64,000 nucleotides of DNA from Pikeienuella litoralis (GTDB lineage: Bacteria; Pseudomonadota; Alphaproteobacteria; Rhodobacterales; Rhodobacteraceae). The translations under genes were made by a program, and so were the position numbers. The notes under the pieces were generated by a model, which searched no databases, was not told the origin of the DNA, and saw only the letters and a list, made by a program, of their open reading frames with translations. The stretch spans positions 1-64,000 of the forward strand of contig NZ_JBBHER010000011.1 in NCBI RefSeq assembly GCF_037646705.1, given 5' to 3'. Positions 34,095-41,991 of the stretch are shown in pieces (the stretch's first letter is position 1; every line of letters starts with the position of its first letter).

Positions 34095-35591
34095 TCATCC
34101 CGTCACGACCGCGCCGCCGCGCCTTGGGTCGCCGCACGCCTCGACGGCGCCTCTCGCGCCGCGGGCGGCGGCGTGCACGCCGCCGAAGGCCGCCGATGGC
34201 GCCGGCCAGGCCCGCGCCTCGGGGAACGCGGCGATGAGAAGGGCGCGCTCATCGTCCCGGAATCCGTCCTCGAACTCGGCCTCCGGCCATGCCTCGGCAT
34301 GGAGTCGGGGCGCGGCGATCGCCTCTTCGAGGCGCATCCCGCGGTCCAGCAGATGCGCGGCGACCTGAGCGAGCGCGGTGCGGATCCGACCCGAACCGCC
34401 GGCCCCGAGCATGGCGAAGGCGCCGTTCGGCCAGTCCAGCGCCATGGGCGTCATCATCGACGAGAGCCGCGTATCGGGCGTCCATTCGGTCGGGTCCTCG
34501 CCGGTCGGATGCTCTTCGCCGAGCATATTGTTCGGCATGATCCCGGTTCCGGGCGCGATCAGGCCGCAGCCCGCCCCGTTGGACAGCGTCAGCGCCGCGC
34601 CCATGCCGCGCCGGTCGATGACGGAGATATGCGTGGTTCCGGTGATCGCGGTCTTTCGTCCGGCCAATTCGCGGCGATAGCGCGTCACCAGATCGGGGGC
34701 GAGAAGATGAAGCGCGCCCGCCGCCGGGTCGTCGTCGATCCCGGTCTCCTGCCGCGCGCGGGCGGCGGCGGCGAAAGCGCGGGCGAGATCGGCGGGCCCG
34801 GCGTCATGGTCGATCAGCCGAAGCGCGAGCGCGATGAGCGCGCCGCCAAGCGCCGGGGGCGGGTTGAGGAAAAGGCGCGCGCCGCCTCGCCGCTCCTCCA
34901 TCGGCGCGCGCCAGACGGCCTGATAGCGGCGCAGATCCAGCGCCGAGAGATGCCCGCCGTTGAGCGAGATGAGCGCGGCGGCGACCTCGCCCTCATGGCA
35001 GAACCGGTCGCCTTCGCGGGCGTAGGTCTCGATCACATCGGCGAGCGCGGGGTTGCGATAGAGGGCGCCGGCCTTCAGCGGCTCCGCGCCATCGCCGAAA
35101 ATCGAAAGCGCGGCGGGGTCCGCCTTCACGATGGCGGCGATGCGCGCCAGCGCATCGGCCTGATACGGCGCGAGAGGCGCGCCCTGGCTCGCGAGCTCCG
35201 CCGCCGGCGCCGCCAACTCCCTGAACGGCGTGAGACCGAGCCGCTCATGCGCGAGGCTGAGCCCCCTCGGCACCCCCGGGGTCGCGATCGAGCCCGCGCC
35301 GATATGGACGGCGCGCCCGGCGTCGCCGTATTCGACGGCGCGAAGGTCCGCGTCGCCCGGGCGCGCCTTGCGGCGGGGCGTCTGAGTGAAGAAATCGAGA
35401 ACCCCGACACGGCCGGACGGCTCGCGGATCATCAGGAAGCCGCCGCCGAGAAGCGACGCAAGCGCCGGCTCCGCGACGCAAGCGGTCAACGCGCCGGCGA
35501 TCGCCGCATCGACCGCATTGCCGCCGGCCCGAAGGACCTCCGCCGCCGCGTCGGCGGTCAGACGGTCCCCGGCGGCGACCGCGAAGCTCAC
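34095..35591 (-). CDS. ggt: Gamma-glutamyltransferase
   Basis: A 498-residue gamma-glutamyltransferase. The autocatalytic processing site is GTTHISV with Thr319 as the expected N-terminal nucleophile of the small subunit; GGNAVDAAIAGALT and the late segment MMTPMALDWPNG followed by LGAGGSGRI are family signatures. These enzymes cleave the gamma-glutamyl bond of glutathione or transfer it. No signal peptide is seen, since the protein opens directly with MSFAVAAGDRLTADA, so it may be cytoplasmic, unlike E. coli GGT. It lies between mcd and pckA on the same strand, 43 bases from the pckA stop. Confidence 0.88.
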   Translation of the reverse strand: MSFAVAAGDRLTADAAAEVLRAGGNAVDAAIAGALTACVAEPALASLLGGGFLMIREPSGRVGVLDFFTQTPRRKARPGDADLRAVEYGDAGRAVHIGAGSIATPGVPRGLSLAHERLGLTPFRELAAPAAELASQGAPLAPYQADALARIAAIVKADPAALSIFGDGAEPLKAGALYRNPALADVIETYAREGDRFCHEGEVAAALISLNGGHLSALDLRRYQAVWRAPMEERRGGARLFLNPPPALGGALIALALRLIDHDAGPADLARAFAAAARARQETGIDDDPAAGALHLLAPDLVTRYRRELAGRKTAITGTTHISVIDRRGMGAALTLSNGAGCGLIAPGTGIMPNNMLGEEHPTGEDPTEWTPDTRLSSMMTPMALDWPNGAFAMLGAGGSGRIRTALAQVAAHLLDRGMRLEEAIAAPRLHAEAWPEAEFEDGFRDDERALLIAAFPEARAWPAPSAAFGGVHAAARGARGAVEACGDPRRGGAVVTG

Positions 35592-35633
35592 GTCCCGGTC
35601 TTCGGCGCCGGGGCGCCGCCGCCGCGGCTCAAA

Positions 35634-37265
35634 TCAGGCGGCTTTCGGCGCGGCGGCCCGCACGTCGCCGTCGACGTGGGCTTCGTACTGGGCGAAATTC
35701 TTGATGAACATCGCCACCAGCTTGCGCGCCTCCGCATCGTAACGTTCCGGGTCGCTCCAGGTGCGGCGCGGATCGAGGATGAGGTCCGGAACCCCGGGAA
35801 CGGAGACCGGCACCGCGAAGCCGAACTGGCGATCGGTGCGGAACTCCACATCGTTCAGCGAGCCGTCGAGCGCGGCGCTCAGAAGCGTCCGCGTCGCGCT
35901 GATCGGCATCCGCGAGCCGTCGCCGTACGCGCCGCCGGTCCAGCCGGTGTTGACCAGCCAGCAGGTCGAGCCGTGCGTGGCGATCTTGTCGCGGAGCAGC
36001 GCGCCGTAAACCTCCGGCCGGCGCGGCATGAACGGCGCCCCGAAACAGGTGGAGAAGGTCGGCTGCGGCTCCGTCACGCCCTTTTCGGTGCCCGCGACCT
36101 TGGAGGTGAAGCCTGAGAGAAAGTGATACATCGCCTGAGCCGGCGTCAGCCGCGCGATCGGCGGCAGGATGCCGAACGCGTCGCAGGTCAGCAGGACGAC
36201 ATTGCGCGGCACGCCGCCTCGCGCCGTCTCCGAGGCGTTGGAGATGTAGCTGAGCGGATAGGCGCACCGCATGTTCGGCGTGTAGCTGTCATCCTCGAAA
36301 TCCAGCTCCTTGGTGTAAGGATCGTAGACCATGTTCTCGATCACGGACGCGAATTTCGATGTGGTCGCATAGATTTCGGGCTCGGCTTCGGGGTCGAGCG
36401 AGATGGTCTTGGCGTAACAGCCGCCCTCGAAGTTGAAGGTGCCGGTTTCGGCCCAGCCATGCTCGTCGTCGCCGATCAGCACCCGCGCGGGGTCCGCGGA
36501 GAGCGTGGTCTTGCCGGTGCCGGAGAGGCCGAAGAAGATCGCCGCGTCATCGGGGTCGTCGGGCGCGTGGTTGGCCGAGCAATGCATCGGCATCACGTTC
36601 TTTTCAGGCAGCAGGTAGTTCAGCACCGAGAAGACGGACTTCTTGTTCTCGCCGGCGTAGGACGTGCCGCCGATCAGGATCAGCTTCTGCTCGAAGCTGG
36701 TTGCGATAATCGTCTCCGAACGGCAGCCGTGCTTCGCCGGGTCGGCGAGGAAGTCGGGGCAGTTCACGACGGTGAAGCCTGGAACGAAGTTCTCCAGTTC
36801 CGCCCGCTCGGGGCGACGGAGAAGATGGCGGATGAAAAGCGCGTGCCAGGCGAGTTCGGTCACCATGCGCACATTCAGCCGGTAGGCCGGGTCGGCGCCG
36901 CCGTAAAGATCTTGAACGAAATACTCGCGGCCCTTCATGTGCTCGAACATGTCGGCCTTCAGCCGCTCGAACGCGTCGGGGGCGATTGGAGGGTTGTTCT
37001 CCCACCAGATCGTGTCCTTCACGCTCGGCTCGTCGACGACGAACTTGTCCTTCGGCGAGCGGCCGGTGTGTTTGCCGGTGTTGGTGAGGAGGGCGCCGCC
37101 ATTGCCAAGCGCGCCTTCGCCGCGCCGGATGGCGGCTTCGACCAGGCTCGCTTCGAGCAGGTTGTAGTGGACCGCGCTGAACTCCTCGGCGCCAAGCGCC
37201 TCCAGCGGGATGTCAGGGTTCCACACGCCGGTGCGAACGTCGCTGATGGTCGGGCCAGTCTCCAT
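35634..37265 (-). CDS. pckA: Phosphoenolpyruvate carboxykinase (ATP)
   Basis: A 543-residue ATP-dependent PEP carboxykinase that makes PEP from oxaloacetate in gluconeogenesis. Motifs: HTGRSPKDKFVVDEP, the PEPCK kinase-1a P-loop GLSGTGKTTLS, and the metal-ligand region IGDDEHGW. Two in-frame ATGs, 37280 and 37265, are candidates; the second has GGAGAG at seven bases and is preferred. It is divergent from chvI. In relatives, the ChvG-ChvI system is reported to control pckA, which makes the shared 308-base region a regulatory hub (inference). Confidence 0.95.
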   Translation of the reverse strand: METGPTISDVRTGVWNPDIPLEALGAEEFSAVHYNLLEASLVEAAIRRGEGALGNGGALLTNTGKHTGRSPKDKFVVDEPSVKDTIWWENNPPIAPDAFERLKADMFEHMKGREYFVQDLYGGADPAYRLNVRMVTELAWHALFIRHLLRRPERAELENFVPGFTVVNCPDFLADPAKHGCRSETIIATSFEQKLILIGGTSYAGENKKSVFSVLNYLLPEKNVMPMHCSANHAPDDPDDAAIFFGLSGTGKTTLSADPARVLIGDDEHGWAETGTFNFEGGCYAKTISLDPEAEPEIYATTSKFASVIENMVYDPYTKELDFEDDSYTPNMRCAYPLSYISNASETARGGVPRNVVLLTCDAFGILPPIARLTPAQAMYHFLSGFTSKVAGTEKGVTEPQPTFSTCFGAPFMPRRPEVYGALLRDKIATHGSTCWLVNTGWTGGAYGDGSRMPISATRTLLSAALDGSLNDVEFRTDRQFGFAVPVSVPGVPDLILDPRRTWSDPERYDAEARKLVAMFIKNFAQYEAHVDGDVRAAAPKAA

Positions 37266-37573
37266 CGAGGGACTCTCCATTTTGCGCAATGACGGCTCCG
37301 GGCCGCCGTGCTGATCTTCACTCTCATGATTCGCGACGCATATGCTGCGTCTGACCGAGCCCCGGGCGCCAGAGGCGCTGGCCGCGCGCAGATCGGTGAT
37401 TCGCGAAACCACCCGAAGGTATAGGCGCTATAGCACGGCGCCGCGGGGCGTGAAGCCCGGAAAACTGGGCCAGATTGGCGCAGCGCGGAAGCGAGCGCCG
37501 CGCGCGCGCACGTTGCGGCGCCGACGATCCGCTTGTAGACAAAGGATATGCGGTAGCCTGGGAGCCCGTTAAA
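37266..37573. promoter_or_regulatory. Divergent pckA / chvI control region
   Basis: 308 bases with no gene. It holds an inverted repeat GACGCA-TATGC-TGCGTC at 37335-37351 and a 9-base direct repeat GATTCGCGA at 37328-37336 and 37398-37406. Either could bind the response regulator encoded next door. Promoter hexamers are not clear. Confidence 0.5.
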
Positions 37574-38272
37574 ATGCCGACGATCGCGCTGGTCGACGAT
37601 GACCGGAATATCCTGACCTCCGTGCAGATGGCGCTGGAGAATGAAGGCTATGAGGTCCGCGCCTACACCGATGGCGCGACCGCGCTGGCCGAGATGACGA
37701 AGGCCGAGCCGGATCTCGCGGTGCTGGACATCAAGATGCCCCGGATGGATGGGATGGATCTCCTGCGCCGCCTCCGTCAGAGCACGGACTTGCCTGTGAT
37801 CTTTCTCACATCGAAGGACGAGGAGATCGACGAAGTGCTCGGGCTGCGGATGGGCGCCGACGATTATGTGCGAAAGCCGTTCTCGCAGCGCCTGCTGATC
37901 GAAAGAATCCGCGCGGTGCTTCGCCGCCGCGAGGCGCAGGACGACGGCGCCGAGCGGGCCGAGGCCGACAAGGTGCTGACCCGCGGGCGCCTGGTGATGG
38001 ACCCGTTGCGCCACGCCTGCGCCTGGGACGGGAAGCCGGTGGTTCTGACGGTGACGGAGTTCCTCATTCTTCATGCGCTCGCGCAGCGGCCCGGTTTCGT
38101 GAAAAGCCGGGACCAGCTGATGGACGCGGCCTATGACGATCAGGTCTATGTCGACGATCGCACGATCGACAGCCACATCAAGCGCGTTCGGAAGAAGTTC
38201 CGGAAGGTTGATGACGGTTTCTCTTCGATCGAGACGCTGTACGGCGTCGGGTATCGCTACAAGGAGGTGTGA
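37574..38272 (+). CDS. chvI: Two-component response regulator, ChvI-like
   Basis: A 232-residue OmpR-type regulator. The receiver domain has the acidic pocket VDDD (8-10) and the phosphoacceptor Asp52 in VLDIKMPRMDG, with Thr/Lys near FLTSKDE and RKPFS. The C-terminal winged helix contains VTEFLILHALAQRPGFVKSR and RTIDSHIKRVRKKFR, and ends ETLYGVGYRYKE. It is paired with the kinase gene that follows. ChvI controls envelope, acid and succinoglycan-type responses in relatives. The ATG at 37574 begins the receiver fold; the frame open upstream is ignored. Confidence 0.93.
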   Translation: MPTIALVDDDRNILTSVQMALENEGYEVRAYTDGATALAEMTKAEPDLAVLDIKMPRMDGMDLLRRLRQSTDLPVIFLTSKDEEIDEVLGLRMGADDYVRKPFSQRLLIERIRAVLRRREAQDDGAERAEADKVLTRGRLVMDPLRHACAWDGKPVVLTVTEFLILHALAQRPGFVKSRDQLMDAAYDDQVYVDDRTIDSHIKRVRKKFRKVDDGFSSIETLYGVGYRYKEV

Positions 38273-38282
38273 TCGGCTGGAG

Positions 38283-40061
38283 ATGAGGCGGAGCGCGAAG
38301 CGCAGGCCGACGAAACGGCGGGCGCGCCGCCCTTTCGCCGGCGTCGGGGCCGCGCTCTTCTCCTTGCGCGCCCGGCTGGGGCTTGTGAGCAAGGATCAAC
38401 GCCGGAGCCGCGATGCGGCCCGGCTCCGGCTGCGGCGGACCCGGAGCCGGGCGCGCCGCGGCGGCATTTCTCCCACCAACTCGTTGAGCAGGCGCATCGT
38501 CGCCTTCAATCTCATCGGGCTCGGATTGCTGGTGGTGGGGGTTCTCTACCTGAACCAGTTCCGCTCCGGGTTGATCGATCAGCGGACGCAGAGCCTGGAG
38601 ACGCAGGGGCGGATCATCGCGGTTGCGATCGCGGAGGCGGCGGGGGTCGGCCCGTCCGGGACGAGGTTCGATCCCGTCCGCGCCAATGTGGTGTTGAAGC
38701 GACTGGTCGAGCCGACCGGGGTGCGCGCGCAGATCTACGACCGCGCGGGGCGCCTCTCGGGGGATACGCACAACCTGCTGCGCGGCGCCGGCCAGATCGA
38801 GACGCACGCCCTGCCGCCGCCGGGGCAGACCGCGTGGGAGGATCCGCTCTCGATCGTCGAGCGGGTTTATCGGCGCGTGGTGCGGTTCTTCGGCGGCTCG
38901 CCGCCGCTCTACAAGGAGACGGCCCTCGAAGGCCTGGCGCAGGAGGAGGAGGTGTTCACCGCGCTGCGCGGCGGCGTCGCCCGATGGGAGCGGGTCAATT
39001 CCGAGGATGAACTGATCGTCTCCGTCACGGTGCCGATCCAGCGGTTCAAGGCTGTGCTCGGCGTTCTCGTGCTCTCGACCGAAGGCGGCGACATCGACGA
39101 TATCGTGCGCGCGGAGAGGATGGCGATCCTTCAGGTGTTCGTCGTCGCGCTCCTGATCTCTCTGGCGTTGTCGGTTCTTTTGGCGAACACGATAGCGAAA
39201 CCGATCCGCCGGCTCGCCGCGGCGGCGGAGGCGGGCGGCGCGCAGGATGCGCGGCCGATCAATCCGCAGCGAATCCGCTTCCCCGATCTGACGGCGCGGA
39301 CCGATGAGATCGGCTATCTTTCCTCCGCGCTCCGGCGGATGACCGAAGCGCTCTATGATCGGATCGACGCGATCGAGAGCTTCGCCGCCGATGTCGCGCA
39401 CGAGTTCAAGAATCCGCTCACATCGCTTCGCTCCGCCGTCGAGACGCTTCGAATCGCCAAAACCCCGGAAATGCAGAGCCGGCTTCTCGACGTGATCCAG
39501 AGCGACGTCCGGCGGCTCGACCGTCTCGTCACCGACATCTCCAACGCCTCTCGGCTGGATGCGGAATTGACGCGCGAGGAGATGGAGAGCTTCGATCTCG
39601 CGGATCTGATCCGCGAGGTCGCCGGGATGAACGAGGCGGACGCGGCGGCGCGTTCGGCCCGGATCGAGGTGGAGGAGATGGCGGAGGCGTTGCCGGTCAA
39701 GGGGTTGGAGGGGCGGATTGGCCAGGTTTTGCAGAATCTCATCGGAAACTCGCTCTCCTTCGCACCGCCGGGCGGGGTGGTCCGGATCTCCGCCGAGCGG
39801 CGCGCCGCGAGCGTCAGGGTGACGGTGGAGGATGACGGGCCGGGCGTGCCGGACGCCAGCCTCAGGACGATTTTCGAGCGGTTCTATTCCGAGCGGCCGG
39901 ATCACGAAGCCTTCGGCGATCATTCCGGATTGGGCCTGTCGATCTCCCGGCAGATCATCGAGGCGCATGGCGGGACGATCTGGGCGGAGAACATCCGCCC
40001 CTATGGCGCGCCGAAAGCGCCGCCGGCGGGCGCGCGGTTCGTGTTCGAGCTGCCGCTATGA
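38283..40061 (+). CDS. chvG: Sensor histidine kinase, ChvG-like
   Basis: A 592-residue inner-membrane kinase. After a very basic cytoplasmic N-terminus (about 1-65) come membrane helix 1 (about 72-91), a periplasmic sensor domain, helix 2 (about 280-302), a HAMP segment and the H-box FAADVAHEFKNPLTSLRSA with His373. The ATPase domain shows NLIGNSLSFAPPGG (N box), DDGPGVPD and HSGLGLSISRQI (G boxes). It should phosphorylate the ChvI regulator encoded upstream. Start ATG 38283 lies ten bases after the chvI stop. Its stop overlaps the hprK start. Confidence 0.92.
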   Translation: MRRSAKRRPTKRRARRPFAGVGAALFSLRARLGLVSKDQRRSRDAARLRLRRTRSRARRGGISPTNSLSRRIVAFNLIGLGLLVVGVLYLNQFRSGLIDQRTQSLETQGRIIAVAIAEAAGVGPSGTRFDPVRANVVLKRLVEPTGVRAQIYDRAGRLSGDTHNLLRGAGQIETHALPPPGQTAWEDPLSIVERVYRRVVRFFGGSPPLYKETALEGLAQEEEVFTALRGGVARWERVNSEDELIVSVTVPIQRFKAVLGVLVLSTEGGDIDDIVRAERMAILQVFVVALLISLALSVLLANTIAKPIRRLAAAAEAGGAQDARPINPQRIRFPDLTARTDEIGYLSSALRRMTEALYDRIDAIESFAADVAHEFKNPLTSLRSAVETLRIAKTPEMQSRLLDVIQSDVRRLDRLVTDISNASRLDAELTREEMESFDLADLIREVAGMNEADAAARSARIEVEEMAEALPVKGLEGRIGQVLQNLIGNSLSFAPPGGVVRISAERRAASVRVTVEDDGPGVPDASLRTIFERFYSERPDHEAFGDHSGLGLSISRQIIEAHGGTIWAENIRPYGAPKAPPAGARFVFELPL

Positions 40062-40558
40062 CGGCGGCCGCCGCGATTCACGCCAGCGCCGTCGCCCTGG
40101 ACGGCCGGGGGCTCCTGATTCTCGGCCCGGCCGGGGCGGGAAAATCCGCGCTCGCGCTCGAACTCATCGCGCTCGGCGCGGCGCTGATCGCGGATGATCT
40201 GGTCCGGCTGGCCGAGGTGGACGGCGTCCTGACCGCGGCGCCGGTCGACGACGGCGCGACCGGGCTGATCGAGGCGCGGGGGATCGGTCTCTTGCGGCTT
40301 TCGACCGCCGGCGCCGCGCCGGTTCGGCTGGTCATGGACCTCGGACGGCCGGAGACGGAGCGCCTGCCGCCGCGGCGCCGCTGGCGGGGAGCGCCGCTCC
40401 TGCTCCGGCCGTCGCCGCTTTCGCCGGCGGCTTTGCTTCTGGCGCTGAAGGCGGGCGGGCCGGAGGATCCGGAGGCCGAAATCGGCCGGCTATTGCGTGG
40501 GCGGGCGGGCCGGCCCAAGGTGCCCGGGAACGGCTCCGAGTCGACTGAAAGCGGATGA
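40058..40558 (+). CDS. hprK: HPr kinase/phosphorylase, short alphaproteobacterial form
   Basis: A 166-residue C-terminal-type HPr kinase. The P-loop is GPAGAGKSA (23-31), IADDLVRL follows, and the HPrK signature GLIEARGIGLL lies near 77-87. Only the catalytic domain is present, as usual in alphaproteobacteria. It would phosphorylate the serine of the HPr encoded two genes down. It overlaps chvG by four bases. The C-terminal tail after RLLRGRAG is Pro/Ser-rich. Confidence 0.9.
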   Translation: MTAAAAIHASAVALDGRGLLILGPAGAGKSALALELIALGAALIADDLVRLAEVDGVLTAAPVDDGATGLIEARGIGLLRLSTAGAAPVRLVMDLGRPETERLPPRRRWRGAPLLLRPSPLSPAALLLALKAGGPEDPEAEIGRLLRGRAGRPKVPGNGSESTESG

Positions 40559-40562
40559 TGGA

Positions 40563-40967
40563 ATGATCGGACTGGTGATCGTGGCCCATGGGGGCCTTGG
40601 GTGTGAATTCCTGGCTGCGGTGGAGCATGTCGTGGGCCCGCAGGAGAAGGCGACCGTCGTGTCGATGAACCCGGAGGACGACCTCGCGGAGAAACAGGCC
40701 GAGATAGACGCCGCCGTCGCGTCGGTGAATGACGGCGCGGGAGTCGTCGTCGTGACGGACATGTTCGGCGGCACCCCCTGCAATCTGGCGATCGGCGCGA
40801 TGAGCGGCGACGGGGTGGAGGTGATCTATGGCGCCAATCTGCCGATGCTGGTGAAGCTGGCGAAGTCGCGGACCCGCCCGCTGGAGGAGGCGGTGGACGC
40901 CGCGATCGACGCCGGGCGCAAATATATCGACGCCGCCGGCCGGATGCTCCAGACCAAGGCGGTCTGA
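40563..40967 (+). CDS. PTS system EIIA component, mannose/fructose-type
   Basis: A 134-residue EIIA of the mannose (ManX-like) family. The phosphorylated histidine is His9 in GLVIVAHGGLG, and VVVVTDMFGGTPCNLAIG is the family's second signature. It accepts phosphate from HPr. In alphaproteobacteria without a matching sugar permease, it acts as a regulatory PTS-Nitrogen/PTS-Man branch, a reading consistent with the lack of EIIBC genes here. The ATG is five bases downstream of hprK. Relatives often have rapZ between these genes; it is absent here. Confidence 0.92.
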   Translation: MIGLVIVAHGGLGCEFLAAVEHVVGPQEKATVVSMNPEDDLAEKQAEIDAAVASVNDGAGVVVVTDMFGGTPCNLAIGAMSGDGVEVIYGANLPMLVKLAKSRTRPLEEAVDAAIDAGRKYIDAAGRMLQTKAV

Positions 40968-40974
40968 GAGTCCC

Positions 40975-41244
40975 GTGGCGACGCGTCGACTTCTGATCTG
41001 CAATGAAAAGGGCCTGCACGCGCGCGCCGCGGCGCGCTTCGTCGAGGCGGTGGAGCGCCATGACGCGGACGCGCGCGTCAGCCACGCCGGCATGTCGGTC
41101 TCCGGCGATTCGATCATGGGGCTGCTCATGCTGGGCGCGGCGCATGGCGTCGCGATCGAAGTGACGACCAGCGGCGCGGAAGCGGAGGCGCTGATGGCGG
41201 CTCTGGAGGAGCTTGTCGCGGACCGGTTCGGGGAAGGGCGCTGA
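40975..41244 (+). CDS. ptsH: Phosphocarrier protein HPr
   Basis: An 89-residue HPr. The phosphoryl-carrying histidine is His15 in NEKGLHARAAARF, and the regulatory serine is Ser46 in GDSIMGLLML, both at the classical positions. It passes phosphate from EI to the EIIA encoded just before it, and can be modified on Ser46 by the HprK encoded two genes upstream. It starts with GTG eight bases after the EIIA stop. EI is not in the window. Confidence 0.94.
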   Translation: MATRRLLICNEKGLHARAAARFVEAVERHDADARVSHAGMSVSGDSIMGLLMLGAAHGVAIEVTTSGAEAEALMAALEELVADRFGEGR

Positions 41245-41307
41245 CGGCTGAGGCCGGGCGGGGCTGTGGCCCCCCCCGGCCGCCGCGCGAAGACGCCGGC
41301 CCAGCGG

Positions 41308-41907
41308 CTACGCGTGGGCCGCTCGGGCGATCTCGGCGTGGCGCGGGCAGTCGACGAGATGATCGTTCACCATGCCGACGGCCTCCATGAACGCATAGAC
41401 GATGGTCGGGCCGCAGAACTTGAACCCCTTGGCCTTGAGCTCCTTTGACACCGTGCGGCTGAGCGGCGTCTCCGGCGGAACGTCGGCCGCCGTCCGGAAT
41501 GTGTTGACGATCGGCGCGCCGTCGGTGAAATCCCACAAGAACGTGTCGAACCCGCCTGAGGCCTCGATTTCGATCCAGGCGCGGGCGCCGCTGATGGCCG
41601 ACTCGATCTTGCCGCGATGGCGGACGATCCCGGCATCCCCGAGAAGGCGGAGAACATCGGCTTCGCCGTAGCGGGCGATCCTGACCGGATCGAAGTCATC
41701 GAAGGCGGCGCGGAAAGCCGGACGCTTCTTAAGTATCGTGAGCCAGGACAGGCCGGCCTGAAACCCGTCCAGTATGAGTTTTTCGAACAGCGCGCGGCTC
41801 CCGCGTTCGGGAACGCCCCATTCCTCGTCATGATAGGCGACGTAAAGCGGGTCCGATCCGCACCAGGGGCAGCGGGTTTCATCGCCGGCTTTCGGAACTT
41901 CGCCCAT
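41308..41907 (-). CDS. tag: DNA-3-methyladenine glycosylase I
   Basis: A 199-residue Tag enzyme that removes 3-methyladenine from alkylated DNA. Zinc ligands: Cys13 (TRCPWCGSDPLY), His26 (YHDEEWGVP), His183 and Cys187 (NDHLVDC), with the E. coli-type spacing of four between the last two. The catalytic pocket includes EKLILDGFQAGLSWLTIL. GGAGGA precedes the start. It is divergent from the EAL gene and convergent with ptsH; a GC hairpin with no T-run lies between them near 41250-41280. Confidence 0.95.
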   Translation of the reverse strand: MGEVPKAGDETRCPWCGSDPLYVAYHDEEWGVPERGSRALFEKLILDGFQAGLSWLTILKKRPAFRAAFDDFDPVRIARYGEADVLRLLGDAGIVRHRGKIESAISGARAWIEIEASGGFDTFLWDFTDGAPIVNTFRTAADVPPETPLSRTVSKELKAKGFKFCGPTIVYAFMEAVGMVNDHLVDCPRHAEIARAAHA

Positions 41908-41947
41908 TAACCTATTCCTCCTAATGGAATGTTAGAGCATTAGTAGA

Positions 41948-41959
41948 ACCCTTAAGGGT
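41948..41959. promoter_or_regulatory. 12-base palindrome in the tag / EAL divergent gap
   Basis: ACCCTTAAGGGT is a perfect palindrome lying between the divergent tag and EAL genes. A second weaker inverted repeat (CTAATG ... CATTAG, 41921-41943) lies beside it. Both are candidates for a regulator or a transcript boundary; no protein can be named. Confidence 0.35.
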
Positions 41960-41991
41960 GATTCGAAAGCCGTTCGGTGGGGGGCTCGCAG

